A DNA stretch of 64,000 nucleotides from Lotus japonicus (Eukaryota; Streptophyta; Magnoliopsida; Fabales; Fabaceae), in assembly GCF_012489685.1 (NCBI RefSeq), contig NC_080042.1, forward strand, positions 77,319,093-77,383,092, read 5' to 3'. Position 1 is the first letter of the stretch, and each line of letters starts with the position of its first letter. The notes under the pieces were generated by a model. The model worked only from the letters and a program-made list of their open reading frames with translations, was not told the origin of the DNA and ran no database searches. Below, one piece after another: positions 58,692-64,000 of the stretch. A program made the translations under genes and the position numbers.

Positions 58692-61600
58692 AATGAATAA
58701 AATTGAGCATGAGCACATACCTTAGAAAACCAACACTCTAGAATTTAATGTCCTGAACCAATAGACAAGATACACCAACAATTGATCATCCCATAGAGGT
58801 GATTACATAGCTGTGCTGTACCTGCAAATCACCTTTGAAGAAGAAAAAAAAAATTAAAGAAAAAACCATCAAGAAAACAATCATAAAAATAGATACATTA
58901 ACATGCATATATGAATTCATCAATAAATCTTGAGGGTAAAAGGCAAGCTCTTTGCAAAGGAACCTGAAATTGATTCTCTGAGAAAAACAAAATAAAGAAA
59001 ATCAACATGGATTTGACACGGCAGAAGAGAAACAAACAAAATGCAACATAAGAAACAGAGAAAAGCAAGAAAAAACAACATTGGCCTCGATGCATCATCA
59101 CATGAACATAGACCTACAACACGTGCTGCGAAGTTTAAGGGGGTAACTAACATGAACATAAAACAAAACAAGTACTGTTTGCATGTCATTGTCACGTGAA
59201 AACAAAAAGCATAGCTACAAGGTGAGAAAATTTGAATGGGAAAGAACATGCATGCAGAGAAAAATAAAAGGGTCATTCTCATTGCTGATCATGATTATAT
59301 ATGAAAAGGGTGATGAAGGGAAAGAACAGAAATTAATAGAGAAGATCAAGGACCTGATTTGGGGGCATGCAGAAAGAGGAGGAAGCTGCAGCATGAATGA
59401 GGAACCTTGGTTCCCAGAAAGGAACTAGGATTCCTCTGTTTTCTCTTCTCTCTGTATTTTCCTGAATTCCTTCTTATCCTTGGTGTTTATGTGAAATTGA
59501 TTATGAGATGTAAACTGAGAAGATAAGAGGGTTATTCCTTCGAAAATGGAGAGAGACAGAGAGAGAAAGAAAGGATTTTCACAACTGCACCAAACACAAC
59601 CCAACCAACCCAACACAGAGCCCGGTGTATTCGGATCCTACTTGGTTGTCACAGAGTCTTTATCCTCTCCTTTCAATTCTCTTTCTCTGTCTCTCCATCT
59701 TCCTCTGTTTTCAATTCTCATCAACTATTCTTAACATTTATTAGTAGTGCTCAAAATATAAGGTCCTTTATTTAGTTTTATGTACATAATACATACATTA
59801 CTCACTAAAACATAAATATTAATATTTTTTTGAAAAGTGATTGTTGCAAAAAGCAATCCATATCTCTTTAGCATTTCGCAAAACATACTGACTCGATTGG
59901 TGAGGACATACAAGTTCTCATCAACAATACTATGCTACTAAGGAAAAAAAAATCTTCATAGGCTGACCACCCCATTTCTATGATACTTGGGCATGTCTCT
60001 GTTGATCAACAATCTGTAAGTATATCTCTATGTAATATTTGGTCTCAGAGATATGTTTTGCCTCGTGGTAGTGACTAACCCCAAACTTATTTAAACTTTT
60101 ATTTATTGATTTTTTTACTATAAAACCACTTTATCCTATTTTTGTGATTTATATTTTTTGTTTTTTCACATATTAATAAAATTAATACAGTACCATGTAA
60201 TACTTATATCAAATAGAAAAATGATTTCTAAAATATATTTTTGTGAGTCAAAAGTTGCTATATCAATAATTTAATACCACATAATACAAACAAAATAAGA
60301 TGAAGTAAAATATGCTATAGATGTACTAGTTGGAGGGGTGAAAATATTCAATCTCCATTTAGCATCATCTTTTATATTTCATCAATAAAATTATATTATG
60401 TATGTATGAATATTTTTTGAACTAATGTATGCATGAATATGATAACTATAATTTTATATTCGTGTTTTTTAAATGACAATTAATTTTTAATGGGAGAAAA
60501 AGTGAAACATTAAATGGAGATAAATTTTGATCTTACTTGGAGAGGCAAGGAGACAATGCAATAAAAATATATCAATGAGTTAATAAAGATGATCATTATA
60601 AAGAAAACCAAAAACCTCATATTTACACAAAACTTTAAAGCACCAACAAATAGTGGATTATTTTCCATCTAACGCATTATTAGCCAATGCGCCTTCAAAC
60701 ATTTTTATGTTTAAGAGTCACATTTTTTTACATTTTATTTAATACATTTTTAACTAGTGTGAGTTGTATGTTCTAGACATCACACTTGAATTATCAACAA
60801 ATACATGTGACTACTTCTTTTTAATTTCTGTGATTGTAATATTCTATTTGGATTCGATCCGGGCCCTACAATTCTGATGGTACCAGATATCAGTATAGAA
60901 ATTCTCGTGTGCTAAGTTGCTAACTATTTCAAAAATTTAAAGTGGCATATAAAAATGAATATATAAGTAAGCAAATTAAAATATACTAACAAATTATTCT
61001 TGTGTAAACAAAGACTAATTAAAATATCTGGAGTTAGGAGAGTAGGAAGTGTTTTGAAGCAGACGTGTCATGGTGTGAGAGTTCGCGGGTTATGTTCTTA
61101 ATTACTACATGACACATTGGACTCCACGTTCTTTGAATACGAGTGATAAAGACAAAGCAATTTAGGACAACACTTCGTGTTTCCCAATAACAACTATCAC
61201 TCTCACCATCTTCTTCTTCTTTGTCTTTCTTAGAATCTTAACACTGATGAATTATGGCGAGGAGGTTGCGTGCGGTGGTTGCAAGTGAGAAGGTCCGGCA
61301 GCATTGGACCGCAATAACAAATATATATACTAGTAGCTAGGAAGAGAGAACAAGAATAAAAGAAAGAAGAAGAATTCATGATTGATCGAGTTTGTGTCCT
61401 ATCACCTCTGTAACAAAGACATATAATTAGGGAGCACAGCAGCTAACAACTACATTAATTAAATAAATATCAACCACAATAATCTCAAATATCTTTATCT
61501 AACCTTTGCAAGCTATGTAAGGCTTTCTATACCAAATCAAATGATCAAAACCTGCTCTGCCTAATAACCTAAAAGCCATTGTCAAATTATTCATATATAA

Positions 61601-61964
61601 ATTGTTGTTTAAGAATCATTAAGCGGCCCCAACAAGATTCAAGATATATATAGATTTCCATCACCATCCACACCAAAACAATCATTGGTTTAGGCACTCA
61701 GCCACTATCAACCTTAACAAGATTTCCACTAAAAGACTTTGTGACCTCTTATTTAATTCATACACTTCCATTTCAACAATTTCCATTAGAAAAAGAAAAT
61801 TATTCTTGATAGAATCTCTTCGTCGCGTATTGAAGGTATAATGACTTCGAGGTATACAACTTCGATAATTAAGTTAGTGAAAGGGTAAGAAGAATCTCAA
61901 AGTTTAAAAAGAACTCAAAATTTATATAATAAATCGTGTTCAAATAAATGAATGTCTAAACTTG
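58692..61964. other. 5' flank of the EDR2-like gene and long AT-rich spacer
   Basis: The left part (to about 59700) contains CT/GA-rich tracts consistent with a 5' UTR and promoter of the minus-strand gene. From 59740 to 61960 the DNA is AT-rich with no recognisable gene, RNA or transposon. A 28-codon ATG frame at 61254 has no recognisable product. Confidence 0.5.
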
Positions 61965-62016
61965 TACTCCCTCCGTTCCACAAAGTTTATTGTTTAAGGT
62001 TGTGGCACAAATATTA

Positions 62017-63419
62017 GGTTCCCACTAGGATGGGCAACCTTTTTTTTGGTCCACCCATGGACCATGGGTGTTTAAGTAATTTACTATAGATAAATAATAA
62101 AAATTAAATCCTAAACATTTCATACCTCCAATCAGATCTAACCCAGATCTTTTAAAAAAAAAAAAAGAACAGATCTAGATCCTTCTGAGTCTCCATCTCA
62201 ATCTTCTTCCTCTGAATTGAATTTGTGAAATTGGCTAAACAACGTCCAATGCTACCAACCAAAAGCAACCTATCTCTACTCTAGCATCTTCTTGTTCTTC
62301 CTTTCTCGCCAATATTCTTCCTCCTCTGTTGAAGAAAATGGAACCCAACCCCAATGATTTCCCAATTTTCAGCCACCTCTTGCACAAGCAAGATCCCCAA
62401 ACCTACCCACCTCCACCTAGAAACCTCCACCTTCCTCATCTCAACCACCCCAAAGTGCTACCCTTACTCACCAACTTTTCACCGACCTCAACATCACCCA
62501 CACCAAGTCGTTGATCCCAAACCTCCATTTCCACCGGCGGCGTGTTCAAGTTGCATTTGGGAATCATGCCGGAGCTACGCCGGAATCTCACCGAACGGTC
62601 GTGATTTCTGCTGCTCCATGGCTTCCGCTGTAATAGCCAACCAGAACGAACCCAATTGGCCATAACATAGAGGTGGTGGAGCGGGATTCATGGGAAAAGT
62701 ACCATTCTCTGATATCTGTTTTCGTGGTCTGCTTCTCCCTTTCAAAACCCTCTCTTTTAAGCTCTTGCTGGTTCCATATTTCAACAGTCGTTTTTCTTGC
62801 TTGTTTTCTCTCAGATTTTCAGTGTTTGGTGTCATGTCCCTTGCTCTCTCGGTTGTATCCTTCGTGTTTAGCATAACCCTAATTTTTTTCAATTCTAGGG
62901 TTTGAATGTATGGGTTCGGGATCTGTAGGAGGAGAACCGCCGCCGCCAGCATCGATGCTTGGTGTCAGAGTCGCTGGTGAGGAGATGAGCTGAAGGAACT
63001 GGGAGCAGAGATGTAAGAGGAGAGCTTTGGGTCTTTGAGCATGACGGAGTCACAAATTTGGGATTTTGGGTCTGAAGAAGATAAAGTGATGAAGATGAAG
63101 AAGTTCTTGCACCATCATTGTTCCTCCTCCAACCAATTTTTGTTTTGGTACAGGGAATCTGGGATTTGAATTGATTTGATGAAATCTAGAAATCTTGAAT
63201 TTGTTGGAATCTGGAGAAGTTTGTGAATTTGATTGAATCTGAAATCTTATAATTTTTTTTTAAATAATAAAAGAAAGTATATTACACTTCTACCCTTTTA
63301 TTATGCTTTCAATCATAACCATTTATCTATAGAATATTTTTTTATTCCAAGATCTGACAGTTTTAAAGAGTGGACCACCGGTGGACCAGAAAAAAAGGTT
63401 GCCCACCCTAGTGGGCACC
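62017..63419. mobile_element. MULE-like (possible Pack-MULE) element, 1403 bp
   Basis: The terminal inverted repeats begin GGTTCCCACTAGGATGGG on the left and GGTGCCCACTAGGGTGGG on the right (reverse complement). They continue with GCAACCTTTTTTT and TGGTCCACC, at least 35 bp. Nine-base flanks CAAATATTA (62008-62016) and CAAAGATTA (63420-63428) match at 8 of 9 positions, the target duplication length of Mutator elements. No transposase is encoded. The GC-richer interior looks genic, so the element may carry captured gene sequence. Confidence 0.8.
62337..62690 (+). pseudogene. Possible captured gene fragment inside the MULE-like element
   Basis: From ATG 62337 the frame reads MEPNPNDFPIFSHLLHKQDP and then Pro/His-rich text up to a stop near 62514. 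Another frame continues with NITHTKSLIPNLHFHRRR and VQVAFGNHAGATPESHR. A switch between coding-like frames, with a CT-rich leader before the ATG, resembles a copied 5' UTR plus first exon carrying a frameshift. I cannot name the parent gene. Confidence 0.35.
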
Positions 63420-64000
63420 CAAAGATTATAAGATGACAATTATTAATAGTATAATATTACTATAATACCCTTATTTAGTTTTACTAGTACTAAGTGCAAC
63501 AATTAAATTTTACTTTGATAGAGAAGAATGTAGTTAATAGAGAAGAGTTGTAGTTGGTTGATATGAGAGGTGTTAAGTGAGAGAAAATTTATTAAATGAT
63601 GGGATAGTTGAAAAAAAAAATTGGCAAAAAATACATTGATTATCTAAAACAACAAACATTTTAAAATATTGAAAGAAGGTTCAAAACAACAAACTTTGTA
63701 GAACGGATGGAGTATTACATACTCGGAATCCGTGGTATTGGTGGCTCTCTCTTTTTTTTTCAAATTTTCCATTTTCCGTGATAGGGATTTATATTGGGCC
63801 CTCAGTGGATTCACCATTTCCTCAATTACCAAGTGACTTTTTTTGGAAGATAAGTGGGCCTTGTAATTAAACCAATGTGAATTCGGCCCACGAATGGGAT
63901 TGCACAATGTTTGACAAAAAAAATACTATGTAACACATGTTTCAGCACTTTGACAAAAAAAAAACGTTTCATCTCCAAAAAAAATAAAAACGAAACATAC

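Larger units (their letters stand above)
61965..63714. mobile_element. Stowaway-like MITE split by a nested MULE-like insertion
   Basis: The left part starts TACTCCCTCCGTTCCACAAA and the reverse complement of the right end is TACTCCATCCGTTCTACAAA. Both continue as GTTT(A/G)TTGTTT, so they are the inverted ends of one MITE with TA borders. They are now 1.75 kb apart because of the insertion at 62017-63419. Removing the insertion and one target copy leaves about 340 bp, close to the 321-bp relative at 22611-22931. Confidence 0.8.

Noticed and set aside
61254..61340. Small ATG frame starting MARRLRAVV
   Set aside because: Only 28 codons, in AT-rich DNA, with no homologue recognised and no exon to join.
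1..64000. CRISPR arrays, bacterial operons, organelle insertions, rRNA
   Set aside because: No regularly spaced repeats, bacterial gene organisation, rRNA or recognisable plastid/mitochondrial blocks were seen. The MinE gene is the nuclear plastid-targeted form with an intron.

Overview
The window is nuclear DNA of a dicot, most probably a legume (a Lotus-like genome is my best guess; the sequence does not prove the species). The reasons are AT-rich intergenic DNA, short exons with GT..AG introns, plant-specific proteins (group I WRKY, plastid MinE, BUB3.3, EDR2/DUF1336, isopentenyl phosphate kinase), a plant-type tRNA-Trp gene, and dense small transposons of families common in legumes. I built exon models by hand from splice sites and reading phase, and every multi-exon model closes in frame.

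Layout, left to right. (1) 5' half of an exosome RRP40 gene, minus, running off the left edge (249-1700). (2) Heparanase-like GH79 gene, minus, nine exons (4009-6926). (3) A repeat-rich stretch with a MITE, a CACTA terminus, SINE copies and a 5'-truncated LINE (7680-12480). (4) MINE1, the plastid division factor, plus (12877-14753). (5) tRNA-Trp(CCA), minus (15867-15938), divergent from a BUB3.3 WD40 gene, plus, nine exons (16096-21676). (6) eIF5A, plus, five exons (24367-26143), with a SINE just upstream of its TATA box. (7) Isopentenyl phosphate kinase, minus, twelve exons (27902-34054), with an internally deleted Ty3/gypsy relic in intron 4. (8) A decayed MULE transposase and an inverted pair of Stowaway-type MITEs (35040-37074). 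(9) A group I WRKY gene, plus, four exons (38418-47602). Its intron 1 holds a SINE with a perfect 15-bp target duplication. Its intron 2 holds a near-intact Ty1/copia element (41804-46787). (10) A young, apparently intact Ty3/gypsy chromovirus, minus (48286-53720). (11) An EDR2-C/DUF1336 gene, minus, nine exons (54648-58334). (12) A MULE-like element with a 9-bp target duplication nested in a Stowaway-type MITE (61965-63714).

The host genes are unrelated housekeeping or regulatory genes and form no cluster or pathway. No wholly new biological system is visible. The most informative structures are in the mobile DNA and splice sites. The copia leader carries what looks like a TRIM unit acquired by template switching at a shared LTR/PBS junction. 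The gypsy polyprotein finishes inside its own LTR. The WRKY intron 2 acceptor is tandemly duplicated, and the upstream copy leads straight to a stop. The EDR2-like gene has a GC-AG intron.
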